A stretch of 64,000 nt of DNA from Podospora comata (taxonomy: Eukaryota > Ascomycota > Sordariomycetes > Sordariales > Podosporaceae). Under the pieces are notes generated by a model. The model was not told where the DNA came from. It saw only the letters and a list, made by a program, of their open reading frames with translations, and made no database searches. Numbering within the stretch: position 1 is the first letter of the stretch; every line of letters begins with the position of its first letter. Location: contig CP071497.1 in the NCBI GenBank assembly GCA_017354895.1, positions 124,001 to 188,000 of the forward strand, read 5' to 3'. This document shows positions 46,302 to 58,895 of the stretch, one piece after another. A program made the position numbers and the translations under genes.

Positions 46302-47121
46302 CTAAACATCAACAGCAGTGCCCATTGTTTGCTGAGCAGGGGCAGATGGAGGAGCCCTTGGATCATGGACCTGGGCTGTCTCGGGTCTTCCTGTGGCAGG
46401 AGACTGTGGAATGGGAGCCGAGATGTCTCTTGTTGTCCTAAACACTCATACGATCAGTCAGTACCACACTGTCTCGTCTTCCGCACGCTGCGGCAAGTTG
46501 AACACAGCAAACTTACACGGGCGAGTTCTTGCGGCGGTAGCGATGCACAACAACCGCTCCCAAGATGGCGCTGACGAGGTAGGCCATGGCAGCCAAAAAG
46601 GAAAAGGCCAGAACGGCCCTCCAGGACGCGCAGCCGCCGTAGCCCCTATCCCAGACTGTGAGGTCCGGCACACGCCACCACCCGCCCCAGTAGTATCCCC
46701 AGTAGTTCCAATACCAGGAAGCGTTACACATGGCCGAGCCGGTGCGCTGATCATACTCGAGTTAACTTCTCTCCCACTCTGTTTGCAAGGCCAATGCTGA
46801 TGTCGCTCAAAAAGGAGAGGCAACTATAACCAAGGGGGATCATACCGAAGTCAACAAGCCGAAGACAACAATCCACATGACAAACAGGATCGCATCCATC
46901 GGGAAGGCCAAGTAGGCGTAGATGAACGGTGCGATAAAGACAAGCGCAAATAAAGTGCTGATGGAAGCCGTGACGATGGCATATACGATGCGAGAATCGG
47001 CCGAGACTCCTGCCTGGGAGACCAGATGCAGGAAGCGAGCGACGAGGCCGAGGACGATGACTGAACAAATCACCTCAAACACCCGGAGGATGATGTGGAT
47101 CACTTTGGATGCAGCCCCCAT
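46302..47121 (-). CDS. Four-helix membrane protein (MARVEL-like)
   Basis: Three exons on the minus strand: 47121-46846, 46755-46517 and 46437-46302, giving 216 residues. Four hydrophobic helices can be seen: VICSVIVLGLVARFL, IVTASISTLFALVFIAPFI, AILFVMWIVVFGLLTS and AVLAFSFLAAMAYLVSAIL. A Trp/Tyr-rich loop with Cys and an N-glycosylation-type NAS lies between helices 3 and 4. This matches fungal MARVEL-domain proteins of the plasma membrane, whose roles are mostly unknown. Exon 2 ends at a GTAAGT donor after SP; without splicing the protein stops one residue later, while splicing adds a 45-residue Pro-rich cytosolic tail. The CTGAC branch site and open frame favour the spliced form. Confidence 0.78.
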
Positions 47122-47722
47122 TTTGAGAAGTCTTGATTCTCTCTTTCGGGTTCAGGAGTTGGTGTTTTGATTCAATGCCGTGGTCGACTATAACTGATGG
47201 GCGAAACAGAGGTGCACAGCTGATGGAGCAGGTTGATAAGCTACTGCTGTTTCTTTGTCTGGTTTTCCCCCCAAAGCTATGGTTTGGGACGTCATATGCT
47301 CCGGCCATTGTTCCAATGTGTGATGCTGTCTCGATGCGGACAGAGAGAGCTACAGGCCCCCTATTTTCCGAATGCAGACATCACAACCACCATAACCAGC
47401 AGGTGGTGGCCCATCGGCATAAATATCTTAAAGGGGAAATGCCACTGCAAACAGCTAGGTTACCTGGTAAGGTTAGAGTGTACAAGTACTTCGAAGTAAG
47501 GCGCACAAAGAATAGGGGTTCAACTTCATGCCCAAATACATCATGTGTCCCGAATGGCATGTAGGTTGGAGCCATGGGATCTCAGTTACTTTACAGGAGC
47601 ACACAGCACCACTTACAGCAATGTTAATGCACAACACGGACAGGAGATAGGAGAAGCAAAAAGAGAGATGGAGCAAAAAGTACAGAAAGAAAAAGAAAGG
47701 CGTCTGTCGTCGACGGGAATTG
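47122..47722. other. Intergenic, no gene seen
   Basis: About 0.6 kb between the MARVEL-like gene promoter and tRNA-Lys. The minus-strand T-rich tract at 47685-47698 fits a Pol III terminator for tRNA-Lys. Confidence 0.4.
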
Positions 47723-47809
47723 AGCCCGACGTGGGGGTCGAACCCACAACCTTGAGATTTCGGAGTACTCCTTAAGAGTCTCACGCTCTACCGATTGAGC
47801 TAGCCGGGC
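47723..47809 (-). tRNA. tRNA-Lys(CUU) with intron
   Basis: Acceptor stem GCCCGGC/GTCGGGC, A box TAGCTCAATCGG, T arm GGGTTCGACCC. The anticodon stem TGAGA/TCTCA has loop CTCTTAA with anticodon CTT and a 13 nt intron after position 37 that includes the self-complementary GGAGTACTCC. Confidence 0.94.
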
Positions 47810-48264
47810 TTTGAAGCCAACTGAGCCTTTATATTTGTTGAAGGTTGGGGGAGGGAATTGGTGTTTTGAGAGCAAGGTTGCAAGGTTGCAAGGTTGTGGC
47901 TAGATGGGTTGCGGCATTTCGGCGTTGAAAATTTTCACGGCAAAGTTTGCGAGCCAGACTAGGGACATGGACCCACTTAAAACAACGTCACTACCGCACT
48001 TAATATCAACCGCCAAATCCTCATCAATCCTACTATATAACAGTATATCACATTCTTGTAGCTACCTAATGGTTTTAGATGATATTTAAGAATATCCTCA
48101 GAGATTCTTTCCAACCTCAATATCGAGTTGCATCATCTGTATCCTCAGATCTTCCTACCCTATTTTTAATTTCAAATGCTGGTATGTCACAACAACCCCG
48201 GTTAAGGGGAAGGAAAATCCCGCAAAAAAGACAACGATTTCCCATGACAGGATATCTCATGCTT
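47810..48264. other. Spacer between tRNA-Lys and tRNA-Ala
   Basis: About 455 bp, AT-richer than average at 47990-48110, with three direct GCAAGGTT copies at 47872-47895. No gene is seen. Confidence 0.5.
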
Positions 48265-48349
48265 TGGACGAGCTGGGAATCGAACCCAGGACCTTTCGCA
48301 TACACTGAAGTATGCTAAGCGAACGCTCTACCAACTGAGCCACACGCCC
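48265..48349 (-). tRNA. tRNA-Ala(AGC) with intron
   Basis: Acceptor stem GGGCGTG/CTCGTCC carries the G3-U70 pair that marks alanine tRNAs. A box TGGCTCAGTTGG and T arm GGGTTCGATTCC are present. Anticodon stem TTCGC/GCGAA has loop TTAGCAT with anticodon AGC and a 12 nt intron. A TTTTTT tract follows at 48228-48233 on the minus strand. Confidence 0.94.
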
Positions 48350-48789
48350 TTGACTTTGGATGTTAATAGCAGGTGGAATTGTCTTTGATGAACGTCCTCA
48401 GCAGGATAGAGGAGCGGAAGCGGTGTTATTCACACCCTTTTTCGGACAACTGTCTTGGTAGAGCATCCCCTTCCCGTGGTCACTTTGATGTGATCTGAGC
48501 AAGTCATCCTGAGTACCATATCAGAAATGGTGGGTTTGCTGTTGTCGAAGGCACCGATGTGACCTGGACTACTTCTTTTAATCCCGTCTCGATGGCGTGA
48601 TGCAATCGTAGTGCCCAATGACATTATGCCACCTCCCAGTCCCCGCAGATAGACCTTAAAGATACCCGGATACCTGATTTTTAGGACAAGGACAGGCTCT
48701 ACACCTGAGTCTTGTTTTTGAGAAGACCATCGCAGAGAGGAGAGTGGCAGCTTCCACTGGATTCACAACCCATCTTACTCCAGCCTAAC
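48350..48789. other. Intergenic, dehydratase promoter
   Basis: About 440 bp between tRNA-Ala and the IlvD/Edd gene, containing that gene's promoter. No gene is seen. Confidence 0.5.
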
Positions 48790-50752
48790 ATGGAAACACG
48801 CAGCGATTCTTCGACTCCCAACCCGGACTATGATCTTTCAAGGCCTCTCAATCTCGATGGCAGTGGTCTTAGGCAAAAGCTCGCCTCTTATGGAGATCCA
48901 CACTTCTCCCTCTTCATGCGCAAACTCTTCATCAAGGCTTTAGGGTACAGCGAGGACGCTCTTTCTCGGCCCATTGTGGGCATTGTCAACACCTACTCAA
49001 GCTTCAACCCCTGCCATGCCAACATACCCCAGCTAATGGACGCCGTGAAAAGGGGCGTTCAACTAAGCGGTGGCCTGGCTATCGACTTTCCTACTATCAG
49101 TCTCCACGAGTCTTTTGCCTCTCCGACCAGCATGTATCTTCGAAACTTGATGAGTATGGACACCGAGGAGATGATTCAGGCCCAGCCGGTTGATTCTGTT
49201 GTTCTGATTGGTGGTGGGTCTCTTCCAGTTGTCATGCTTTCTTTCCATGGATGGTCTGAATTACGAACTGACACAACCGACAGGCTGTGACAAGACCACT
49301 CCAGCTCAGTTGATGGGGGCCATCTCAGCCAACAAGCCGATCATCCATCTGGTGACTGGTCCGATGATGCCGGGCAGCTTTCAGGGTGCACGCATAGGGG
49401 CTTGTACAGACTGTCGCAATAACTGGGCCAAGTTCCGTGCCGGCACGTTAGATATTGAAGACATAAGTGCTCTCAACGAGGAGCTTGCACCAACAGTACG
49501 TCTCCAGTTTCCCGCTTTCGCTCGGCGGTCTCTTACATCATGTTAGGGCGGAACCTGTGGGGTGATGGGTACAGCATCAACCATGTCCTGTATCCTTTTG
49601 GCCTTGGGCCTGATGCCGCTTTCTTTGCCAAGTGCTACAGCACCGGCCGTGTCCTCCTCGCGCCTCAGAATAGCAGAAGCAACAGGCACCCATGCAGTAG
49701 CCCTCGCAATATCTCAGCTCCGGCCACAGGCTTTACTGACAAGAGAATCCTTCCTCAACGCCATCACAGTCCTGCAGGCAATAGGTGGCTCCACCAACGC
49801 CATCGTTCACCTGATGGCAATCGTCAACCGCCACCCTCAGCTCGCCGGCTCCATCAAGCTACAAACCATCGACGACATCGGCCTCAAGACCCCCCTACTG
49901 GTTGACCTCAAACCATCAGGCGACAATTACATGACTGACTTTCACAACGCCGGCGGGATGCTCGCCCTCCTCCACGAACTGAAACCCTTGCTACATCTCG
50001 ACGCAATGACCATCACCGGCCGCACCCTAGGCGAGGAGTTGGCTTCCATACCCTTCCGCCCACTACCCCTAGACTCACCACTCACTTCCATCATCCACCC
50101 TTTCAACAAACCCTTGTACCCCTCCAGCTCCCTCGTCATCCTCTCCAACGGCAACCTCGCCTCCGCCGGCGGAGCGGTGATCAAAGCTTCTGCCTCCAAA
50201 GACCGCAGCCTCCTCTCCCACACCGGTCCCGCGGTGGTGTTTTCCGGTCCGCAAGACCTAGCAGAAAGAATCGACTCCCCCAGCCTCAGCGTCAGCCCCT
50301 CCTCGGTGTTGATCCTCCAGAACATCGGCCCGGTAGGGAATCCAGGCATGCCAGAGGCGGGATTGATCCCCATCCCGAGGAAGCTAGCTGCGAAGGGGGT
50401 GTCGGATATGCTCCGCATCTCGGACGGGCGCATGAGCGGCACGGCCGGGGGTACAATCATATTGCATGTTTCCCCCGAGAGCGCGGATCCGGAGTCTGTC
50501 TTGGGGATTGTCCAAGACGGGGATGTGATCACCTTTGATGCAGAGAGGAGATATTTACATGTGGAGATTGATGAGGACGGGGTCAGGGACAGGATGGCGC
50601 AGCGGAAGAAGATGATGGCAAGTGAGGGCAGTGGGAGTGCTTGGGTTGCCAGGGAGAGGGAAAGGGGTTATAGGGGGTTGTACAAACGGGAGGTTAACCA
50701 GGCAGAACAAGGGGCTGATTTTGGCTTTTTGACAGCTGCTGGCCCATCTTGA
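48790..50752 (+). CDS. IlvD/Edd-family dehydratase (DHAD paralogue)
   Basis: Three exons: 48790-49213, 49284-49495 and 49547-50752, giving 613 residues. The start is CTAACATGG. Iron-sulfur cysteines of the family are in place: SSFNPCH, GCDKTTPAQ (restored by splicing intron 1) and GGTCGVMGTAST (restored by splicing intron 2). The C-terminal domain has SDGRMSGTAGG with the catalytic Ser region. The N-terminus is acidic and polar rather than a mitochondrial presequence, so it is probably cytosolic. That, and divergence from Ilv3, suggests a sugar-acid or other hydroxy-acid dehydratase rather than the branched-chain amino-acid enzyme. The substrate cannot be read from sequence alone. Confidence 0.9.
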
Positions 50753-53700
50753 AGCCCTGAGAGAAGTTTGGAGAGCGTGGCGTTCATTTAGGGAGTTAGT
50801 GTCAAGAGGACGACACAAATGTAAACACACGGTTTCAGGGCAACCACCATCGCCACCCCTTCAAAATTTGCTCTTGACTCCGGAGGCCCCCATCATTTGC
50901 CCATAGCATATGCCGCTAATTGCAACTAGAAACCTTAGGCAGGCAGGTTTGCATTTCTAGTGCACACCTTCGCCTTTGAAACCCCCCGAGTCATCTATCC
51001 CTCCTTTCTTAGGGCATCAAGTCCTGAACAAACGGCTGGCTCAAGAAGAAAATTGACATGGGTTTTCTTCTTTTCTCCCCGGTCTCCATAGCCCAGACAG
51101 TATTCACATTCAGGAACCAAACAGAAAACCTCCGAACCCGCGGCCCGCCAACCAGGATCAGGGGAGAAGAATAGATGTATTGAGAGCTCCAATATTCAAC
51201 GGCTCGATATAGCCCAGAGACGCATGTCATTTTTTCGCCATGAGGGGAAGAACGCGGCCGAGGCCCACGGCAGCCTTGTCAACCGGGACAAGTCTTCACC
51301 CGCGGGTAGCGAAGAATGGGCGTTCTCCTTGTCCGGTTGAGAAATGGCACAAGACAAACAAAGCTCTAATTCTAGAGCTCGGCATCCAGTGCAACCTCGC
51401 GAGAAATGTGCCCACCCTATTGGGCTCTCAGCCTGCAGGGACAGTTACACGCCACAATCAACGCAAAGTGAAAAGGATGCAGGATATCCACTGCCACGTA
51501 CATATCTCATATCAGGCACCTGCTCAACCTCGAACTGTTGGAGAAGAAGAAAAGAGCAGCCAAACAAGGAGGGGCAAGCAGATTCTGGTTGGGGGATACA
51601 CGTCCCGCTCAGCCGGCCGCTTGTTGGCCGCACCGGTACCGAATCGTTCTTTTGATGTGGAAAAGCCGTGGTTGTCTAGAGATGTCCGTATATCGGGTGT
51701 TTGCGCCCAAAGACAGTCAGGCTGTGAGAGGAAGCAAAGAATATTGCTTCGTCTCGAATGTTACCGGGCCACGTTTCCTCCCTCGTCCCAGGTTGGAATT
51801 GGACAGACTTGATGACCTGTGAGGAAATCATTGTGACGAGACAACTCTCTTTGACCGCACCCATAAGCCTTCTCTACAGCCACTGCATGCAAACAAGAAA
51901 TTAGACCCGGCACTTACACACACCTCTTGGAGAGCATCTAGAAAAGGGCGATTGACATGCCGCCATGTGGTCGCCGACAAATTCGGCAACCGCAGGTTTT
52001 TCTCGGTTCTCGCTTCCACTCAAGCTCGCCATCACCTCGCTGTGCCTTGCATTAGCTCCCTGCCTGGGAGGGCGGCTGTCGCCGGCGATTCGCTGGAGCC
52101 GCAGCGGAACGGTCGGGTCATCTTTGCGACAACGGTTGTGCCTTTTGGGGGACACAACTCCAATCATCTTGGCAAGCCCCTTTGGCCATACAAATTCCGT
52201 GCGTACCTGAACAGCGGCTTTTTTGGGGAACACCAGATCGTGGACTCTGTGGGACCACAAGCCTTGCAAGGTGACTCGGATCCATCTGGCCCAGTTTTGG
52301 GAGTGGCCGCCAAAGCTCCATGGTTGCAATGGGACCCAGGCGGCGACAGCGATGAAAAACTTGACATGTTTAGCCTCATGCCATTTTTGCCCATCGTCTG
52401 GGGACCTACCATGGGCCCATCACGAGGAATTCGAGAGTAGTACCAAGTGACGATTGCAGCTTCGGACCACAAGGCTTCCTCGGCTTTCTGTTGAACCGAC
52501 ATGAGTTGGCAGACATGCCGTGGCTGCCCAACGTAGCGGGCAGCCGCCTGCTTCTTGGGAGGCCAGTTGAAAGAGAGAGAGCACATGCGCTGACAGTGGA
52601 CCAGAGGTTTGGACAGGGGAACAGGCGAGAAAAAAGCCAGGCAAAAGACTGGCCGGACCGATTTGGTGCATGTCAGATATTGCCTCACCTCTGTCGAGGT
52701 GGCCAAGAGGAGGAGCAAGAAGAAAGGAGAAGAAGAACAGGCAGGAGGAGGCGTGAATGCATCCATGAGAGAGTTACGATTGGGTCCTCTCCTCTTACTT
52801 GGCCACCTGAGAGCTTTGCAGGCTTGAGCGACGGGTGGAAAACGCATATGCGAGGGGGTTCAATTTGCGAGACAGTCATGTCGTCTCAGTGAACAATGGA
52901 TGATGCTCCTGAGCGTAAGATACTTCCCGCCATGCAACGTGGGACAACAGCAGCCCATGTCCAAGACGGCATGCTGATGACCTTTCTGGGCGCGATGTGT
53001 TCAGTGAGCAGCAATTGTGTGATGTAGTTGTATATGTCGGCAGTTGCAGTTTCAGGCTTGATCCGTAGGGAATAGACATCGTATTGACGGAACCATCAAG
53101 CGATCAACAATAAAACTGAACAATGTAGTCAACAGTCCGGCGAAAGGTCACACTGATGTGGGGTGATCTGGGAGCCATGCCGCCAGAAATCGGCCAAAAA
53201 CTCTGATTTCTCGCGGATTCTGCTGTTTCGATCGGAGCTTGACGGAGCTGATTAGTCAAGCCGGAGCCGTGGCAGGATGGAACCGTGGAACTGCCAGCAG
53301 CTACCACGGGTAGTCAACGGACCGGACGGGTGGACGGGACATGGCAGCTAATAACAGATTGGCTCCCCAAACCCCAGCGTACCGGACAAGCCAAGAGCAG
53401 TGCATATGGACAGATAATTAGTGGTATGAGTGGGCAGGAGGAAGATGTGGTATCGAGGATGAACACCGGCAGAACACGCTTGTGCAAGGTACGCGTGGCG
53501 ATGGACGAATGACATTCGGTAGAATAGACAAGAGACACCCTCCAACTTTTCTGGTCGATATTGGACGTGATGGAGGGTACCAAGTGGGAAGGACGGAGAA
53601 GGTCTGGACTGCGACTGACGGAACCCCGGGGTGGTGGCAACGAACAATGCCTCTCCGCTGGCAGACCTGCGGATATGAGATCAGAACTGTGAGGACTGCT

Positions 53701-56126
53701 AATTATCTGGGGATATCCTGCGTTATTCGTCAGCAACTGTGCCCTCGACCTGTCCATGATCAGGAAAGTCTTACCTCAAACCAGTACCTGCATAGTAAAA
53801 CAATGCGTGACCTTCACGTGAGCTGCATGGTCAAGAAAAAAAAAAGATTTTTTGATGACCGAGCATGATGGAGCACGGGGCTGGAGGGGAAAAGGCTGAC
53901 GGCCCCACCTCGCGGAAAATACTTGGATTTTCCGAAGTTTGAATTCTCTCTGAAAAGCGGGGACGACATGGACGGCATATGCAAATTCTGATTGGCGGTG
54001 CCAACTCAGTAACTCACAGCTCTTCGGGACTGCCAGCCTCTCCGATTTCTTGCGTCATCAACCGTCCGAAGCTCTTATGCCTGATCAGCCATTGTTCAAC
54101 GCCCATCCCTTGCCCGCAGCATCAAGACGAGAATTCAACCAGCCTGTCAGTGGACCGTCAGTCAAACGCGTCGCGCTCCGCACGCGAGATCCAGCAGTAC
54201 AATAGCATCAGACCTTGGCACTGCGGGGCCCCAACCACAACACCGCATCATCTCCATCTCAGCGCCGACAATGAGGGGTCTCCAACTCAATGTCTTCAGC
54301 TGGCTGTCCTTAGGTCGGAGCTCTCAAAGACGTCGAACTCGCTGAGCCCCTCCTGGACTGCCTGTCCAACCTCACAGCTCAACCGGCCGTCAGAAACGGC
54401 CCTTTTGGTCGCGAGGATATGGTGGTTTGGCGTTTCAAGGCGAGTCAGAAAGGGCATGGTGAGCTTGGTACTGGCTCCCCGCGGCGTCTTCAATCCCCAA
54501 GTTCCCCGTTACCAGACCCTGGATCCTTTTCTTGACCGCTACCACACCACAGCAAAGCATGCATCTGTCATGTCCATCCACCATCGCTCGCCCCACCGTG
54601 AGAGCGTTTAAAGTCGTCTCCTCTCGCATTCGACTTAATCAGACATGCTGGCTGCATGTCCCTCTTGTCCAATTTGGTCATGACACAAGGCATGGCAGGA
54701 ATATGTAGTGGCTGGCTTTGAACAGGTGTTTCCAGAGTCCCCCACAGATGCTGCCGGTCGTGACCACTTCTTGCCAACGGTCTGTTCACGTGGCCTGGCT
54801 GAATGAGGGTTGGTGAAGAGCCCTCAGACAGACATCTGTTGGCTGTGTAAGGAGCCGGCTGATTGGCTGCCCGCGTCGTATCCGACTTGCCCAATCCATT
54901 TCTGGTACAACTCAGACCTATCTCTTGCTTTTTTTCTACCGCATTTTTGGCCTAATCACGGCGATTCGCGAGTCTTCTGTCAGGCGAAAGCCAAGTCGGC
55001 GGGAAGTGATTGGCAGTCACAGCTCCGACAGCGGTGATGGCAGCAGTTCTCTGACCTGAAGGCCAACCGCCATAAATCCCTGAATCTTGTTCATGGTCTC
55101 GCGGCCAACCCCACGCCCGGCGACATCCAGGATTCTGAAGTGCCCGACTTACACGTGGTGCCACTGACACAACCGGCCACCACCACCACCACCGCCGCCG
55201 CCGCCCACCTGAGATTCTTACATCGATATCGGTGGTGCGGTGTCGTGCTCTCTGGCATTGACCGATTCCGGCTCAAGAGGGCAACAAAAGCCTGGAGTAA
55301 AAAAACATTGGACAAGCTTCAAGTTGCAAAGAACATGTCGCGAGACACGGAGTAGTGTAGCCAGAGCAGGAAAAACACGAGAGTTACAAAAGCCATCCCG
55401 CACCACCACTACGCTCATCAAAGCATGCGGCCAGCAATTGGCCCGGACAGGCTGGCCAAAAAAAAAAGAAAAAAAAAAGCATATCTGATGGCCGCAGATG
55501 CCTCCTCTCTTCTGCCGTTGTTCTTCCGTGTTGACATTGCAATTCACCCCCTCTCTTCCCCCCATCTCCAATTTCTAAGTCCCAGGCCCGAAAGTCGGGA
55601 TCAGCAATCGTTGTTTTGCCGCGGGTGGTGACGTACAGGGACAGGACAAAAAGCCAAAGTTCGAAAGTTGGGCGCCGGCCGTCACAGGAGTCGCGCCAAC
55701 AGCCGCCAGCGTTTCCAGCGTTGCGCTCTCTTGCTGTTGCCCGTGTCTCTCTCGCGCCGTCGATAGCCTCTTTTTGGCATCCGGGACGGTACTTGGTTCC
55801 AGAGCTTTTTTTTTTTTGGGTGGTGGAGTTTGTCTGTCTTTGGCGGTTTCCATTTGGATTTTGGACCGGGCTGGATGCCCCGCAAACCCGAGCAGTGACC
55901 AACGCACAACTGGTATCCTGACACCCTGGCACCCTCACTCTCGAACCCTGGAAACCCAATTGAACCCCACCATCCGCAGGTTGTTGACCATTCACACACC
56001 CTTGCCCCGTCGGCTCACCAGCCCACCGCCCACCCACCATCCACCGCCCACTTGAGCTGCTCCAGCACTCCAGGTCACTCCCACACCCACCTCGGGTGTG
56101 CCACACAAGAAAGTCACTGTCTGCTG

Positions 56127-56161
<35 letters not shown>

Positions 56162-56299
56162 GTCTGACCCCAACGACAAATTATCTTCCTTTTTTACCCT
56201 ACTCCCCCCGACCCTACCTCTACCTACATACCCCGCCACTCGATTCCCTTCCCCAGACGCCGCAAACCTACACCCATCGTCCAAGGTCGCCAGCAACAC
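50753..56299. other. 5.5 kb gene-poor region
   Basis: The longest stretch without a supported gene. Frames of 160-240 codons exist on both strands (for example near 51240, 52164 minus and 53979), but they overlap antisense partners, are low in complexity and match no fold I know. Near its right end are A runs (55457-55479), Pro/Thr-type microsatellite sequence (55180-55205) and a TGTC array. Part of it is probably leader and promoter of the gene at 56300. An unannotated long non-coding RNA is possible. Confidence 0.4.
56127..56154. repeat. (TGTC)7 microsatellite
   Basis: Seven perfect TGTC units about 150 bp before the start of the Ser/Pro-rich gene, within a long pyrimidine-rich leader. Confidence 0.9.
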
Positions 56300-58050
56300 A
56301 TGTCGACCCAATTAAAGGAACTACGGCTGCCGCAGCTGGTGGAGGAGAGGAGGAAACACGAGCTTCAGCAGCAGCAACTACACCACCAGCTCCCACCACC
56401 ATGTCTTGACGAAGAGCAGCACGCTCAGCTGTTCTTCACCTTCAACTCGGCCTCATCATCGTCCGACTTCGCTCTGCCGTCACCTGTCACGCCAACCTTT
56501 TCGCGCTCCAGCCAGCAAGCCAGGTTCTCCAGCTCGTCATCGTCTCTCGAAACCACCGACAGCCCGGCTTCGCCCTCCCACCCCACACATGTCATCAAGT
56601 CGCCTACCAAACTGCCACTGCCGGATGTTCAGGAGGACCCATCAGAGAGGGAGGACGACGACACGGCCTTTATTGTGTCCGAGTATGGGGACACTGAATT
56701 CCCTACCTGGTCCTACTGCTTGTGTAAGGATTGGATTTTCGTCTTTTTTTTCTTCTTTTGCGTTACGTTGTGCTAACCCAAGTTGCGCAAACAGGTGATG
56801 CTGGATGTTCATGCGATTACAATAACGACACCAGGAAAGGTAGAAGCACCCATCCCTACTCGAGACCTGGATCAGACTACGACTTGGGGTCTCTGAGCGA
56901 CGGTGATTTCAACGGAAGCCCACGGTCTAGGAAAAGGCGCGTCGGATCCGATGCAGGGATTGCGAGCTGGGGGACCAGGCTTGGTTCAAGATTGACAAGC
57001 CTGCCGCGTTGGAGATCGGCATCCGTGTCCAGGCGTGCCAACCTGGCGTTTTCACCCGCATCTGATCCAGCTCTTGCAGAACAACGAAGGCCCAGTTTTT
57101 CTCATGCCGCCTCGAGCAGATCGTCATCCGTCTCTGTGCCGGCCATGGCCCGCGTCCCCGAGTCTGTTCCCGCAACGCCTGCGCTATCATTCTACGAGAG
57201 CACCGACAGTATTGTGCCGACTTCTCCCCTTGATATCCAGCCAGCGGCCATGGGAAAACGTCTGGAGCGGGACCGATCCATGGCCACCACCCCTCTTCTC
57301 CCACCTCTGATGATGGAGAAAGCCGGTCACCAAACCCAACCGCAGTCGCTTCCGACGTCGCCTTTGCAGTCGCCCGCAGTGGTGCCCTCCCCGATGCCCG
57401 AGTTTCCAGTGCAGGCGCCCTACCCAACACCTCCCCTCAGCACAAAGGCGTCTTTCACCTCTCTCCGCCGAGGAACTGTGTCGAGCATCTTCAGCGACCT
57501 TCCTTCTCCCGTGGTGATGACTCCCACCATACTTGTGGAGCAGCAGCCAGATGCATGGTCGGACCGTCTGGGACACGCAAACTTCACCATTGACCCAAAG
57601 CCATATGTTCCCGAGAAGGCGGATCTGGCCACCTTTCAAGCATTCTGTTCAGACTGGAACCTGGCCAGGACCAATTACGCAAAGCATCTCGGGCGGACCG
57701 GAGAACACTACGGCACCACCTCCAAGACGTACGCCCTCACCGAGGCCAAGTGGGCCGACATTGAGAGGGAGTGGCAGCAGGCGGAGCAAGCCCTGATCCA
57801 GAGGGTGGGTCAGTCTGGGAACGGCAACCCTTCCATTATCTCGCATTTGCGACGGACGGCTGAAGAAATGGTTCCGTGTGGAATTCCACAAATCCAGAAT
57901 AATGACGGCAAGTTTCCGGCACTAGGAGATTCCGAGATTGTGGGGCCCATGGCACGCGATGCTGTCATGGTCCGCGACGGACACGACGAGAAGAGGAGCG
58001 CCTCGATCTGGTTGAAGAATTTGGCCGAGAAGGTTGGCCTGAGAAAGTAA
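56300..58050 (+). CDS. Ser/Pro-rich protein of unknown function
   Basis: Two exons, 56300-56723 and 56795-58050, giving 559 residues. I do not recognise the family. Visible parts are a Gln/His-rich N-terminus (KHELQQQQLHHQL), an acidic segment (PSEREDDD), a short Cys cluster formed across the splice (YCLCDAGCSCDY), a basic patch PRSRKRRVGSD that could be a nuclear signal, and a long disordered Ser/Pro/Thr region with many SP/TP sites. An ordered C-terminal domain of about 150 residues begins near YVPEKADLATFQAFC, contains WNLARTNYAKHL and WADIEREWQQAEQAL, and ends SIWLKNLAEKVGLRK. The layout suggests a phospho-regulated adaptor or regulator. It stands alone between two long gene-poor regions and has a pyrimidine-rich leader. 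Confidence 0.82.
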
Positions 58051-58895
58051 CCACCACCCTCGAGGCCCATGTCTCAAAGACACCACTCCACAAAACTTTA
58101 CGAAGAGCACGACACGTCTCGATATGAACCTGAGCAGTCGGCTTTCTGACAGCATTGCATAGCATTGCAGTTTTCTTTCTTTTTTTTTGTTTCCACATTT
58201 TCTTTCCTTAACTGAGATACCCCATCGGTTAACATCATTCCTTACATAATGTTTGTCGGGCTGGTATGGCATATCACATCTGATAGGCGCTGGTGTTATC
58301 CTTTTACCTTCCCTTCAATTTATCGTGGCTGCTATGGCAAAGTAGGTTACACCTTATTGTTTACACCATGTTATTTAGAGCTAGACCATGTTCTGGCACT
58401 GCTGAGGAGTTGTCTTGTACATAAAAAGATGTATCTGTGTATCTATCCATCTTATCTACTGGAAGGCATGGAGCTTGGTTGGGGGGATCAGACGACTGGG
58501 TGTCTGTAGGACTCAGAGGGCATCGCATTGGGGGCGCCGGACAAAAAAAAATTAGATGGAACATTCACAGCATTACCAGGGGTGGCAGGAATTGGGTTCG
58601 GGTTTGGACTCGGTTCCGGCACAAGGGGACACGGCGGCGGTGGCGGCGGCCAGCCATGAGGTGTGTGGGAGGACATGGGCAAAAGGCAAAGAGACAGAAG
58701 GAGGTACTAGCTAGCTGTTATTCAGCATGAGGCCAGCCAAGCGAAGCAGCATGCTGTGTCCATTGCCTACCAATTCAGTCTTGAACCCCTTCCAATCGAA
58801 ACCTCCTCAAATTTTGCCTTGTTGTCCGTGATGCCAGCATGGGATGGAAGAGAAAAGTGGAGGGTAGCTGACACAGCCCGATCTACACACCCTCC

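Noticed and set aside
52164-52847. 227-codon minus-strand frame in the gene-poor region
   Set aside because: Overlaps plus-strand frames, has an irregular composition and no fold I know; kept only as part of the region note.
53979-54611. 210-codon plus-strand frame
   Set aside because: Ser/Pro/Thr composition typical of random GC-rich fungal DNA, with no motif.
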